64,000 nt of DNA from Caulobacter sp. BK020 (lineage in GTDB: Bacteria > Pseudomonadota > Alphaproteobacteria > Caulobacterales > Caulobacteraceae), in NCBI RefSeq assembly GCF_004342605.1, contig NZ_SLZL01000004.1, forward strand, positions 62,001 through 126,000, read 5' to 3'. The notes under the pieces were generated by a model. The model was given only the letters and a program-made list of their open reading frames with translations, was not told where the DNA came from and did no database searches. Every line of letters begins with the position of its first letter. Within the stretch, counting starts at the first letter, position 1. Shown one piece after another: positions 34,276-42,018 of this stretch. The translations under genes and the position numbers were made by a program.

Positions 34276-34326
34276 GGCGGACTCCTTCGCAGCCTGGATA
34301 CGGCTGAGAACGCGCGGACGCCATTC

Positions 34327-34339
34327 GGGTTTTCCCTAG
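34327..34339. promoter_or_regulatory. CTAGGG-like palindrome C (divergent)
   Basis: The sequence is GGGTTTTCCCTAG; the left outer CTA is replaced by TTC. It sits between the divergent 76-residue gene (52 bases) and the sensor kinase gene (29 bases from its ATG). A regulator bound here could control the kinase/response-regulator/sctQRST operon and so act on its own gene. Confidence 0.6.
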
Positions 34340-34367
34340 TGAGACCGCCTGTCGCAGGAGGCCGGCC

Positions 34368-35453
34368 ATGAGAGCCCTGCGCCTGCACGCGCCGGACCTG
34401 GATCCGGCCGAGGCCGCCTTCGCCGCCCTGGACCTGGCGGTCGGGGCGTTCGACGGCGCGCCGGCCCGCCTGGTCTGGCGCACCGACGCCTTCGCCCGGC
34501 TGATGCCCGAGGCGTCGCCCGGCGACGTCGCCCCGCCCGCCCTGGACGCCGCACTGGCGGCGGCGGCGCGCGGCGAGACCGCGCCCCTGTCGCTGGAGGC
34601 CGGCGAGGCGGTGCTGGAGGTTCGACCGGGCCGCAGCGCCGACGGACGGCTGTATCTGAAGCTTTCCGACGCCGCCGAACGCCAGGAGGCCGAGGCTCGC
34701 CGCCTGGCGGATCGCGAACGCCTGCTGCTGACCTCGCGGGTGATGTCGGTCGGCGAGATGGCGACGATGATCGCCCATGAGCTGAACCAGCCGATCGGCT
34801 CGATCGCCAATATCGTGCGTGGCCTGAAGGCAAGACTGTCGCGCGACGCCCTGACCGTGGCTGACGGCGTCGAGGCCTTGGACAAGGCCGCCGACCAGGC
34901 GCTGTACGCCTCGGGCGTGATCCAGCGCATGCGCTCGTTTGTCGAGCAGCGCCAGCCGCAGGTCGAGCCCCTGGACCTGCCGCGCCTGGCGCGCGCCACC
35001 CTGGACCTGCTGGACTGGGAAATCGCCCGCGACCGGGTCTCGGCCCAGGCGGTGTTCGACGACGACCTGCCGCCGGTGCTGGGCGACGCCGTGATGATCC
35101 AGCAGGTGCTGGTCAACCTGGCCCGCAACGGCCTGGACGCCATGCGTGGCGAGCCCCAGCCCCGCCGCCTGACCATCACAGGCCGCCGCCTGGAGGGCTC
35201 GACGCGGATGGTCGAGCTGACCGTGACCGACACGGGTCCCGGCGTCTCGGAGGAGGCGGCGGGCCGGATGTTCTCGCCGTTCTTCTCGACCAAGCCCGGC
35301 GGCATGGGCGTGGGTCTGGGGATCTGCCGCTCGATCATCGAACTGCATCGCGGACGCCTCTGGCACACCCGCGAGCCCGGAGGGTCCAAGACCTTGGGGG
35401 GAAGCGTGTTCCACATCGCGCTGCCGACGGCGCGCCAGGAGGATGAACCATGA
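34368..35453 (+). CDS. Soluble sensor histidine kinase of the type III cluster
   Basis: A 361-residue kinase without membrane helices. The N-terminal part (about 1-105) is a weakly recognisable PAS-like sensor (LVWRTDAFARLMPEASPG). The dimerisation helix has H137 in TMIAHELNQPIGSIAN, the FixL/NtrY-like HPK4 form. The ATPase domain shows QQVLVNLARNGLDAM, VTDTGPGV and GGMGVGLGICRSIIE. It phosphorylates most likely the response regulator encoded next (four-base overlap). The signal must be intracellular. The gene leads directly into sctQRST, which ties this pathway to secretion. Confidence 0.9.
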   Translation: MRALRLHAPDLDPAEAAFAALDLAVGAFDGAPARLVWRTDAFARLMPEASPGDVAPPALDAALAAAARGETAPLSLEAGEAVLEVRPGRSADGRLYLKLSDAAERQEAEARRLADRERLLLTSRVMSVGEMATMIAHELNQPIGSIANIVRGLKARLSRDALTVADGVEALDKAADQALYASGVIQRMRSFVEQRQPQVEPLDLPRLARATLDLLDWEIARDRVSAQAVFDDDLPPVLGDAVMIQQVLVNLARNGLDAMRGEPQPRRLTITGRRLEGSTRMVELTVTDTGPGVSEEAAGRMFSPFFSTKPGGMGVGLGICRSIIELHRGRLWHTREPGGSKTLGGSVFHIALPTARQEDEP

Positions 35454-36103
35454 CCGTTCAAGACGCCGTCGCGTCCCGTTCTGAACCGCCCCGCAGCCTC
35501 GGCGCGGTCTGCCTGGTCGACGACCACGGCGAGTTCCGCCAGTCGGCCGCCTGGTGGCTGGAAAGCCTCGGCTACGAAGTCAGGACCTTCGACGATCCGC
35601 AGGCCTTCCTCGACGCCGGCGACCCGCCCGCCGACGCCTGCCTGCTGTTCGACGTGCGGATGCCGACGATGTCCGGACTGCAACTGCTGGACGCGGTCAA
35701 GGCGCGCGGCTGCGAGCGGCCGGTGATCTTCATGACCGGCCACGCCGACGTGCCCCTGGCGGTCGAGGCGATGAAGAAGGGGGCGATCACCTTCCTGGAG
35801 AAGCCCTTCCAGGAGGCGGCGCTGGAGGAGGCCCTGGGCCTGGCCTTCGCCCGCCTGCGGCCGGCGACGACGCCCGGCCAGGACCTCTACGCCCGCCGGC
35901 TGGCCAGCCTGACCGAGCGGGAGCGCGAGGTGATGGCCCTGGTCGTCGCCGGCCGGGTCAACAAGATCATCGCCTACGAGCTGGGCATCAGCCCCAAGAC
36001 CGTCGAGCTGCACCGCTCGCGGATCATGACCAAGATGGAGGCGACCAGCCTGACCGAACTGGTCCGCATGGCCATCACCGGCACGACGGACGGCGACGCA
36101 TGA
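35450..36103 (+). CDS. FixJ-family response regulator (receiver + LuxR HTH) of the type III cluster
   Basis: The 217-residue protein has a receiver domain with acidic residues in LVDDHGEF, phosphoacceptor Asp68 (LLFDVRMP), Thr96 (FMTGHAD) and Lys118 (FLEKPF). The C-terminal LuxR-type HTH (about 150-210) has LTEREREVMALVVAGRVNKI and then ISPKTVELHRSRIMTKM. Regulators of this type bind short inverted repeats as dimers. Its gene overlaps both the kinase upstream and sctQ downstream by four bases. It is the best candidate in the window for binding the CTAGGG palindromes (inference). Confidence 0.93.
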   Translation: MTVQDAVASRSEPPRSLGAVCLVDDHGEFRQSAAWWLESLGYEVRTFDDPQAFLDAGDPPADACLLFDVRMPTMSGLQLLDAVKARGCERPVIFMTGHADVPLAVEAMKKGAITFLEKPFQEAALEEALGLAFARLRPATTPGQDLYARRLASLTEREREVMALVVAGRVNKIIAYELGISPKTVELHRSRIMTKMEATSLTELVRMAITGTTDGDA

Positions 36104-37098
36104 CGGACGTACTCGCAGCCGAACCGCTGGTTCATGATTTGGAGCGCTTCGACGCCGCCGAGGTGGCCGCCCGCAACCGCGCCCTGGCGGTGATGTCCGC
36201 CCTCCCCGCCCCAGGCCTGCGCATCGCCGCCAGCTTGGTCGAGCCGCCGGCCGGTCCGTGGATCCTGTTCGGCTCGGAGGCCGACGCGCCGCGCCTGGCG
36301 ATCCCGGCCCTGGACGGCGCTGCGTTCGCGCCGGCGGACGACGCCGCCCTGCTGGTGGCTCTGGACCGCCTGGAGCCCGTGCTGGCCGCGATCGAGGCGG
36401 CGACCGGCCTGAACCTCGACCCCACCGACATCTCCAGACGCCCTCTGGAAGCGGGGATCGCTGTCGCCCTGGACGTGGCGCGCGACGCCGAGACGGCGCC
36501 AAGCCGCCTGGTCCTGCACGTCGCCGCCGATGCGCCCGCCGCCTGGCCGGCTCCGGCGATCGACCTTTCCGTCGACGGCGCCCACCTGGCCGTACCGATC
36601 GCCGGAAGGTTGGTGCTGGACGCCGCCGTCGTCTCCGCCGCCCGCGTCGCGGCGCTGCGGACCGGCGACATCGTGCTGACGGCCTGGGGCCCCCGTCGGC
36701 CGGGCGACGCTCGCCTTGCGCTGCCCAATCGCCACGTGGTCGGCCGCTTCGACCCCGCCGACCGCCGCTTCACCGTCATCACCCTGGAGGAGGACAGCGC
36801 CATGACCGCGCCGCCCATGGAAGCCCTCGTTCAATCGGCCGAGGCCGCCGCCCCGGACACCTCCCCTATCGCGCCCGCCGACCTGCCGGTGGCCCTGCGG
36901 GTGATGCTGGGCGAGGCCAGCCTGCCGCTGTCTGAGCTGACGGGCCTGCGCCCCGGCTCGACCGTGGTGCTGGGCGGCTCGGCCCGCGACACCACGGCCG
37001 TGCTGCTGGCCGGCGACCACCCCATCGCCACCGGCAAGCTGGTGGCCGTGGGCGAGGCCTACGGCGTGCTGATCGAACAGCTGGCGAAGGGAGCCTGA
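36100..37098 (+). CDS. sctQ: Type III cytoplasmic ring (C-ring/sorting platform) protein SctQ
   Basis: The 332-residue protein ends with a SpoA domain (about 262-332) containing LPVALRVMLGEASLPLSELT, LRPGSTVVLGG and GKLVAVGEAYGVLIEQL. The N-terminal two thirds are divergent, as is usual for SctQ. The start overlaps the response-regulator stop (ATGA). A strong internal Shine-Dalgarno and ATG at codon 235 predict a separate short SpoA product. It precedes sctR by 6 bases. Confidence 0.9.
   Translation: MTDVLAAEPLVHDLERFDAAEVAARNRALAVMSALPAPGLRIAASLVEPPAGPWILFGSEADAPRLAIPALDGAAFAPADDAALLVALDRLEPVLAAIEAATGLNLDPTDISRRPLEAGIAVALDVARDAETAPSRLVLHVAADAPAAWPAPAIDLSVDGAHLAVPIAGRLVLDAAVVSAARVAALRTGDIVLTAWGPRRPGDARLALPNRHVVGRFDPADRRFTVITLEEDSAMTAPPMEALVQSAEAAAPDTSPIAPADLPVALRVMLGEASLPLSELTGLRPGSTVVLGGSARDTTAVLLAGDHPIATGKLVAVGEAYGVLIEQLAKGA
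36786..36804 (+). promoter_or_regulatory. Internal ribosome-binding site and start codon for a short SctQ product
   Basis: GGAGGAGG (36786-36793) lies 8 bases before an in-frame ATG (36802) within sctQ. Translation from here would give a 98-residue protein (36802-37098) beginning MTAPPMEAL and carrying only the SpoA domain. YscQ, SpaO and SsaQ are known to make such a C-terminal fragment by internal initiation, and it assembles with the full-length protein. Confidence 0.7.
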
Positions 37099-37104
37099 CC
37101 CCGG

Positions 37105-37767
37105 ATGGACCTGTCGTCGTTCACGCCCGGCTCGGCCCTCATCACCGTCATCCTGCTGGCCCTGGCGCCGTTCGTGGCGGTCATGGTCACCTCGTTCACC
37201 AAGATCGTCGTCACCCTCAGCCTGTTGCGCAACGCCCTGGGCCTGCAGCAGGTGCCGCCCAACATCGTGCTCAACGGCCTGGCCCTGATCCTGACCCTTT
37301 ACGTGATGTATCCGGTCGGCCAGCAGATGGCGGCGGCCAACCAGGGCGTCAAACCCGTCGCCGCCGTCAGCAGCGACACCCAGGCGCTGTTCACCTACGC
37401 CGACAAGGCCAAGGAGCCGCTGCGCGCCTTCCTGATGAAGCATTCGACGCCGCGCGAACGGGCCTTCTTCCTGAAGACCGCCCAGCGTATCAACGGCCCG
37501 GACAAGGCCCGCACGATGACCCAGCGCGACTTCATCGTGGTGGTGCCGGCCTTCACCGTCTCGGAGCTGGCGGCCGCCTTCCAGATCGGTTTTCTGATCT
37601 TCCTGCCGTTCCTGATCATCGACCTGGTGGTCTCCAACATCCTGCTGGCCATGGGGATGATGATGCTGTCGCCGACGACGGTGTCCTTGCCCTTCAAGCT
37701 CCTGCTGTTCGTGCTGATCGACGGGTGGGTGAAGCTGGCCCACGGCCTGGTCCTGTCCTACACCTGA
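37105..37767 (+). CDS. sctR: Type III export-gate protein SctR (FliP/YscR family)
   Basis: A 220-residue protein with four membrane helices. Family marks are SFTKIVVTLSLLRNALGLQQ and then VPPNIVLNGLALILTLYVM. A polar periplasmic stretch (about 75-155) follows, then the C-terminal pair of helices with PAFTVSELAAAFQIGFLIFL and GMMMLSPTTVSLPFKLLLF. It forms the core of the conical export gate with SctS and SctT. It has no cleavable signal peptide, unlike FliP. Confidence 0.97.
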   Translation: MDLSSFTPGSALITVILLALAPFVAVMVTSFTKIVVTLSLLRNALGLQQVPPNIVLNGLALILTLYVMYPVGQQMAAANQGVKPVAAVSSDTQALFTYADKAKEPLRAFLMKHSTPRERAFFLKTAQRINGPDKARTMTQRDFIVVVPAFTVSELAAAFQIGFLIFLPFLIIDLVVSNILLAMGMMMLSPTTVSLPFKLLLFVLIDGWVKLAHGLVLSYT

Positions 37768-37777
37768 GGAGCCTCCC

Positions 37778-38050
37778 ATGATGAACGCCCAGGCCATCGA
37801 GCTGGTGAACCAGGCGCTGTGGATGGTGCTGATGCTGTCGGCGCCGCCGATCGTCGCCGCCTCGGTGGTCGGCGTCGCCGTGGCCATCGTCCAGTCGGCC
37901 ACCCAGTTGCAGGAGCAGACCCTGCAATACGCCGCCAAGTTCTTCGCCATCGTCCTGACGATCTTCCTGACCGCCAGCCTGCTCGGCGGCACGCTCTACC
38001 GGTTTGGCGATCGGGTGTTCACCGAGTTCCCGGCCATGGTCCGCCGCTGA
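37778..38050 (+). CDS. sctS: Type III export-gate protein SctS (FliQ/YscS family)
   Basis: A 90-residue protein with two membrane hairpin helices, ASVVGVAVAIVQSATQLQEQ in the central turn (the FliQ/YscS signature QxxTQLQEQTL) and a following LTASLLGGTLY helix. GAGGAG precedes the start. It completes the gate with SctR and SctT. The stop overlaps the sctT start by one base (TGATG). Confidence 0.96.
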   Translation: MMNAQAIELVNQALWMVLMLSAPPIVAASVVGVAVAIVQSATQLQEQTLQYAAKFFAIVLTIFLTASLLGGTLYRFGDRVFTEFPAMVRR

Positions 38051-38859
38051 TGCCGGAAACGGCGCCGGACTGGCTCGGCGCGATCTTCGCCAACACCCTG
38101 GTGCTGGCCGTAGGCGCCACGCGGATCGCCGCGGCCTTCATGCTGCTGCCGCTGCTGTCGCCCGAGACCGTGCCGGCCCTGGTGCGCAACTCGATCTTCC
38201 TGGCCTTCGGGGTGATCGTGATCACCCTGCAGCCGCAGATCGCCCACAGCGACCTGCCGACCGTCCAGTGGATCCTGATCTTCGGCAAGGAGGCGCTGAT
38301 CGGGGTGGTGATCGGCTTCTTCTTCGGGACCATGCTGTGGGCCTTCGAGGCGGCGGGACAGATCATCGACGCCAAGGTCGGGGCGACCATGGCCCAGGTC
38401 GTCGATCCGCTGAGCGGTCACCAGACCTCGCTGAACGGCGAGTTCCTGGCCCGCCTGGCCAATTTCGTCTTCATGTTCTCCGGCGGGCTGCTGCTGCTGG
38501 TCGGGACGATCCTGGACAGTTACGCGGTCTGGCCGATCGGCAGCATGACGCCGGTGCTCAGCCTGCGCAGCCTGTCGCTGTTCGAGGGCGAGTTCTCGCG
38601 GCTGATGGTGCTGGCTGTGATGCTGGCCACGCCCGCCCTGGCCATCCTCTATCTGGTCGATGGGGGCCTGGGCCTGATCAACCGCTACGCCCCGCAGCTG
38701 AACGTCTTTTCGCTGGGCCTGGCGATCAAGTCATGGATCGCCACGGCGGTGATCCTGGCCATGCTGACCGGCCTGGTCCAACTGCTGCTGAACGAGATCG
38801 GCGCGCGGCCCTCGACCATCCTGCAGGTGCTGCGGGCGATGTCGGGAAAGCCCCTCTGA
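38050..38859 (+). CDS. sctT: Type III export-gate protein SctT (FliR/YscT family)
   Basis: The start ATG overlaps the sctS stop, giving 269 residues, the usual SctT size. It is strongly hydrophobic, with about six helices. Family marks are TRIAAAFMLLPLLSPETVPA, GKEALIGVVIGFFFGTMLWA, EAAGQIIDAKVGATMAQVVD and PALAILYLVDGGLGLINRYA. It is the last core gene of the second sct block. Palindrome D follows 7 bases after its stop and belongs to the next gene. Confidence 0.96.
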   Translation: MPETAPDWLGAIFANTLVLAVGATRIAAAFMLLPLLSPETVPALVRNSIFLAFGVIVITLQPQIAHSDLPTVQWILIFGKEALIGVVIGFFFGTMLWAFEAAGQIIDAKVGATMAQVVDPLSGHQTSLNGEFLARLANFVFMFSGGLLLLVGTILDSYAVWPIGSMTPVLSLRSLSLFEGEFSRLMVLAVMLATPALAILYLVDGGLGLINRYAPQLNVFSLGLAIKSWIATAVILAMLTGLVQLLLNEIGARPSTILQVLRAMSGKPL

Positions 38860-38866
38860 AGCGGCG

Positions 38867-38902
38867 CTAGGGAATACCCTGATGGGGTACGCCCCAGCTA
38901 GC
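38867..38902. promoter_or_regulatory. CTAGGG palindrome D (double)
   Basis: CTAGGGAATACCCTGA is followed at once by a second inverted repeat, TGGGGTACGCCCCAGCTAGC. Two adjacent palindromes suggest cooperative binding. The element lies between sctT and the DUF1521 gene, 77-97 bases upstream of the DUF1521 start. Confidence 0.65.
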
Positions 38903-38978
38903 GGGGCCGTCGCGTCTGGAGCCAACTGTCGCTTGAGGCCGCAGGACGCGGCCGGCACGATTGGACAGGGGTTGAAGG

Positions 38979-39794
38979 ATGACCAGCATCAACACGGCCT
39001 TGGCGAGCGCCGTGAACGCCAGCTTGCTGACGGAGATCGGGGCCTCGATGGGCCAGGGACTGCGGACGTTCGGCGCCATGCAGTTCACGCTCGGCCTGAT
39101 GGCCGGCGGGGCCTTCCAGGCCGCGCCCAGCCAGCCGAAGTTCACCGCCGCCATGCCCGAAAGCGGCAAGGCCGAGATCGACCTGGGCGACGGCAACACC
39201 CTGTCGATCAACGAGGCCAGCTCCGAGGTCGTCATCCGCGACGCCGACGGCAACGCCACGCGCATCTGGGGCGACCCCCACGTCAGCTACAACGGCAAGC
39301 AGGTCGGGGACTTCTGGGGCACGACCACCTTCGTGCTCGAGAACGGGACAAAGATCACGATCAACACCGAGACTTCCAAATGGAACAACATGACCTACGC
39401 CGAGCAGATCGTCGTCACGCGCGGCGACCAGGCCTTGGTGATCGACGGGGTCAGCGAGCAGACCAAGGGCGACCTGAAGGTCTCGCTAGGCGGTGACGGC
39501 TATGCGCTCGACGCGGCCCATGACGACGGCCTGGTGGTCAACGAGAACGACGGCACCAGCAGCGGCTGGACCAGCTCGATCACCGGCGCCGCCGTCGGCC
39601 AGGCCGACTTCAACCTGACCAAGCCCGGCGCCGAGGGCCTGCGCGAGGCTCTGGAAGCGTTCAACGCCACCCTCGGCCTGATGCTGACCGGCTGGCTGCT
39701 GGGCAATCTGGTCAAGGCGGACACCGACGTCGCCGCGACCGTCACGGCCAAACCCTTCTCGACCCTGCCCCTGGTGAACGCGGCCCGGTTCTGA
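38979..39794 (+). CDS. DUF1521 (MIIA) self-cleaving domain protein, NopE1-type candidate type III effector
   Basis: The 271-residue protein has no Sec signal and a Ser/Thr/Asn/Ala-rich N-terminus (MTSINTALASAVNASLLTEI). Residues about 65-190 match DUF1521, the metal-ion-inducible autocleavage domain of the Bradyrhizobium type III effector NopE1, with TRIWGDPHVSYNGKQ, then DFWGTTTFVLENGTKITINT. NopE1 is cut between Asp and Pro of GD-PH; the same motif is here at G98-D99-P100-H101. The rest (190-271) is unique and ends with a hydrophobic helix (LGLMLTGWLLGNL). It directly follows sctT, behind palindrome D, and ends at a strong terminator. Effector status is inferred. Confidence 0.88.
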   Translation: MTSINTALASAVNASLLTEIGASMGQGLRTFGAMQFTLGLMAGGAFQAAPSQPKFTAAMPESGKAEIDLGDGNTLSINEASSEVVIRDADGNATRIWGDPHVSYNGKQVGDFWGTTTFVLENGTKITINTETSKWNNMTYAEQIVVTRGDQALVIDGVSEQTKGDLKVSLGGDGYALDAAHDDGLVVNENDGTSSGWTSSITGAAVGQADFNLTKPGAEGLREALEAFNATLGLMLTGWLLGNLVKADTDVAATVTAKPFSTLPLVNAARF

Positions 39795-39818
39795 ACCCTC
39801 GCCGAGACCGCGTCCGAT

Positions 39819-39851
39819 CCCGGATCCGCCCACGCGGATCCGGGACTTTTT
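39819..39851 (+). terminator. Rho-independent terminator after the DUF1521 gene
   Basis: The stem arms CCCGGATCCGC and GCGGATCCGGG pair over 11 bp around a 4-base loop and are followed by ACTTTTT. This is a canonical intrinsic terminator on the plus strand, 25 bases after the stop codon. Confidence 0.9.
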
Positions 39852-39883
39852 CGTGCCTGAAGAACGGGTTGGTCGCGTCGCCG

Positions 39884-40372
39884 TCAGTCCGCGTTGGTGC
39901 GGACCACGACCGGCAGGCCCGCCGCCGGCGGAGCCAGGGCGGGACCCGGCTCGACTCCGGCGACCATGAACCGGCGGGGACCGGCCTTGTAGCCGAACGA
40001 CCAGTACTGCCCGGCCAGGGTGGACCGCGCGGGCGGCGACAAGTCAGGGTCCGCGACCCAGCCGCCTTCGGCCGCGGCCTTGCGATAGTAGGCGGTGATC
40101 GCTTCGCGGCCCAGCCCGACGGGCGCGCGATAGACCTTGGTGCTGACATTGGGGGCGCGCCAGATCTGCGGCTCGGCGGCCAGGCCGGTTTCGAGCACGC
40201 GATCGTAGTCGCCGGCCGAGGCCTGGCTCAGGGGCAGGGTGCGGGCGTCGACGAACTGCGCCGGCGGTGCGGGCGTACGCGCCGCCGGCGCCTGGCCGCA
40301 GGCGGCCAGGCCGAGGGTCGTGGCGAAGGCCGCCGCCAGCAAGGGCGGGGCGAAGGCGGTCGGTCGCGTCAT
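39884..40372 (-). CDS. Small lipoprotein of unknown function
   Basis: A lipoprotein signal (LLAAAFATTLGLAAC) gives a mature protein of about 135 residues. It contains YYRKAAAEGGWVADPDLSPP and YWSFGYKAGPRRFMV, which read like a small alpha/beta fold seen in periplasmic lipoproteins. No enzyme motif is evident. It follows the 514-residue gene by 29 bases on the same strand and is probably co-transcribed from palindrome E. Type III clusters often carry a small pilotin lipoprotein for the secretin. This could be one, but nothing beyond size and location supports that. Confidence 0.7.
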   Translation of the reverse strand: MTRPTAFAPPLLAAAFATTLGLAACGQAPAARTPAPPAQFVDARTLPLSQASAGDYDRVLETGLAAEPQIWRAPNVSTKVYRAPVGLGREAITAYYRKAAAEGGWVADPDLSPPARSTLAGQYWSFGYKAGPRRFMVAGVEPGPALAPPAAGLPVVVRTNAD

Positions 40373-40401
40373 CGGGCCTCGACGTCGGCGGGGCGCCGGC
40401 G

Positions 40402-41946
40402 TCAGGGTTTGGCCTGCCGCACGACGGTGTCCAGGGCGGTGTTGTAGGCGCTCTTGGAATTGCTGCCCACCGCCTCTTCGCCGGTCTTGGGGTTGGTCGG
40501 CACGGCGGTCAGGTCCAGCGCCTTGCCGGCGGCGGAGGGATCGTCCTGGATGGCCTTCAGCGCGGCGTTGGTGCCGATGGTCACCCATTCCTTGGCCACC
40601 GCCGCGGCCGCCCCGACGCCCTTGCCGCCTACGCCCGCCTTGTCGATGATCGTCAGGCCGCTCTTGAGCACCGCGGTCAGCAGTTCGGCCTGCTCCTTGC
40701 GATCGGTGGTGATCGAGGCGGCGGCGGCCTGCACCCCGCCCACATAGTGGCCCAGGGCCGCGGCGTTCTCATAGCGATCGACCTTGTCGCCGTTGGGCAG
40801 GGTCACCTTCTCGGTCGCCTCGAACCGGTTGATCGGGTTCTCGTTCTTGCTCCCGCCCACCTGCAGTTGCTGCATCATGTCGGCCAGCGGCTCGGTCTGC
40901 TTGTCGTTGAGCATCTGCTTGGCGTAGGTGGCGAAGGCCGTGCCGTCGCGGGTCTCGCTGTTGAACGACAGCTCGCGCATCACGCCCGACACGTCGCTCT
41001 TGAGCACCGCCGTCAGGCCCTCGGCCATGGTCCGCGTCGCCGCGTCGCGGTCCATGACGCTGACGCCCAGCAGCAGGTTCTGCTGCGGAACGTCCTTCAG
41101 CACCGCCGAACCCTCGGCGAACAGCCTCGCCTTGAAGTCGGCGTCGGTCGACTGGGCGCCGGCTTCCAGGATCGCCTTGTAGGTCGAGGTGTCCAGCGAG
41201 GTGCTGTTGCTGTGCGCCGCGCCGCCCATCGATATAGTGGTGGTGTCCATCTCTTCACGATGGATGGAGGCGGACAGCACGCCGCGCAGTTGCTCGGGGC
41301 TGAGGGCCTTGAACGCCTGCTCGGCGACGGCGGGATTGCCCTTGAGGCTGGCCAGCACGTGGCCGACCGCGGCGGCCTCGGCGTCGCCGTGGCTGGTCAC
41401 GCGGATCGAGCCGCCCAGGGTGAACGGGCTGGTGGTGTCGGCGGCGTGGTCCAGGGTCGAACCGGCCTGGGCCTTGACGAAGTCGAGCTTGGCGTCGGGG
41501 GTGGCGTGGGTGGCGATGGCCTTGCCGAGGGCCTCGACATCGGCCTTGCCGTGATAGTCGCCGCCCGCCTTGGCGAAGGCGTCCGACAGCGCCTTCAGCT
41601 CCGTCCCGCCCAGGTCCTTGGCCATCTCGGTGAAGAAGTCGCGCTTCTCGTCGGCCGACAGGCCGCCCAGGCCGAAGCTCTTGCCGTCGTTGATCTCGGA
41701 GGCCAGCTTGTCCAGCCCGCCGTCCTTGGCCAGTTCGCTGATCGCCGCCTTGGCGTTGGTCGCGTCCAGGCCCTTAAGGGCGCTGACGGCGTTCTTCACG
41801 TCGCCGTTGGTGATCGGATTGAAGAAGCCGCTTTCCATCGCCTTGTGCACGGTCTTGACCGCATCCTTCGCGGGATCCAGCGAGGGCGGCGGAGGCGGCG
41901 GCGGAGGGGCCTGGCGGACCGTGGTCGAGGATGTGGCGTCGAGCAT
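40402..41946 (-). CDS. Large helical protein with polyproline N-terminus, candidate type III effector
   Basis: The 514-residue protein starts MLDATSSTTVRQA and a run of eight prolines (14-21), followed by predicted helices only. No Sec signal or membrane segment is present. Short helical units recur (GLDATNAKAAISELAKDGGL; GLSADEKRDFFTEMAKDLGG), giving a weakly repetitive N-terminal third. A Ser/Thr-rich centre (MDTTTISMGGAAHSNSTSLD) separates it from a C-terminal part ending VVRQAKP. Disordered Thr/Ser N-terminus, helical bundles and a perfect palindrome E 73 bases upstream all suggest a secreted protein. No family is recognised. Confidence 0.65.
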   Translation of the reverse strand: MLDATSSTTVRQAPPPPPPPPSLDPAKDAVKTVHKAMESGFFNPITNGDVKNAVSALKGLDATNAKAAISELAKDGGLDKLASEINDGKSFGLGGLSADEKRDFFTEMAKDLGGTELKALSDAFAKAGGDYHGKADVEALGKAIATHATPDAKLDFVKAQAGSTLDHAADTTSPFTLGGSIRVTSHGDAEAAAVGHVLASLKGNPAVAEQAFKALSPEQLRGVLSASIHREEMDTTTISMGGAAHSNSTSLDTSTYKAILEAGAQSTDADFKARLFAEGSAVLKDVPQQNLLLGVSVMDRDAATRTMAEGLTAVLKSDVSGVMRELSFNSETRDGTAFATYAKQMLNDKQTEPLADMMQQLQVGGSKNENPINRFEATEKVTLPNGDKVDRYENAAALGHYVGGVQAAAASITTDRKEQAELLTAVLKSGLTIIDKAGVGGKGVGAAAAVAKEWVTIGTNAALKAIQDDPSAAGKALDLTAVPTNPKTGEEAVGSNSKSAYNTALDTVVRQAKP

Positions 41947-42018
41947 GGCGAAACTCCCTGACTGGCCGCCGACCTCGGCGACGCCGGGACTTTCGTCGCG
42001 GACGACCGCAGCCGCCAG

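Noticed and set aside
20626..38859. Interpretation of the sct genes as a second flagellar system
   Set aside because: A secretin, SctD, a SctI-type rod and a SctJ lipoprotein are present, while hook, filament, FliF, FliG, FliM and motor genes are absent.
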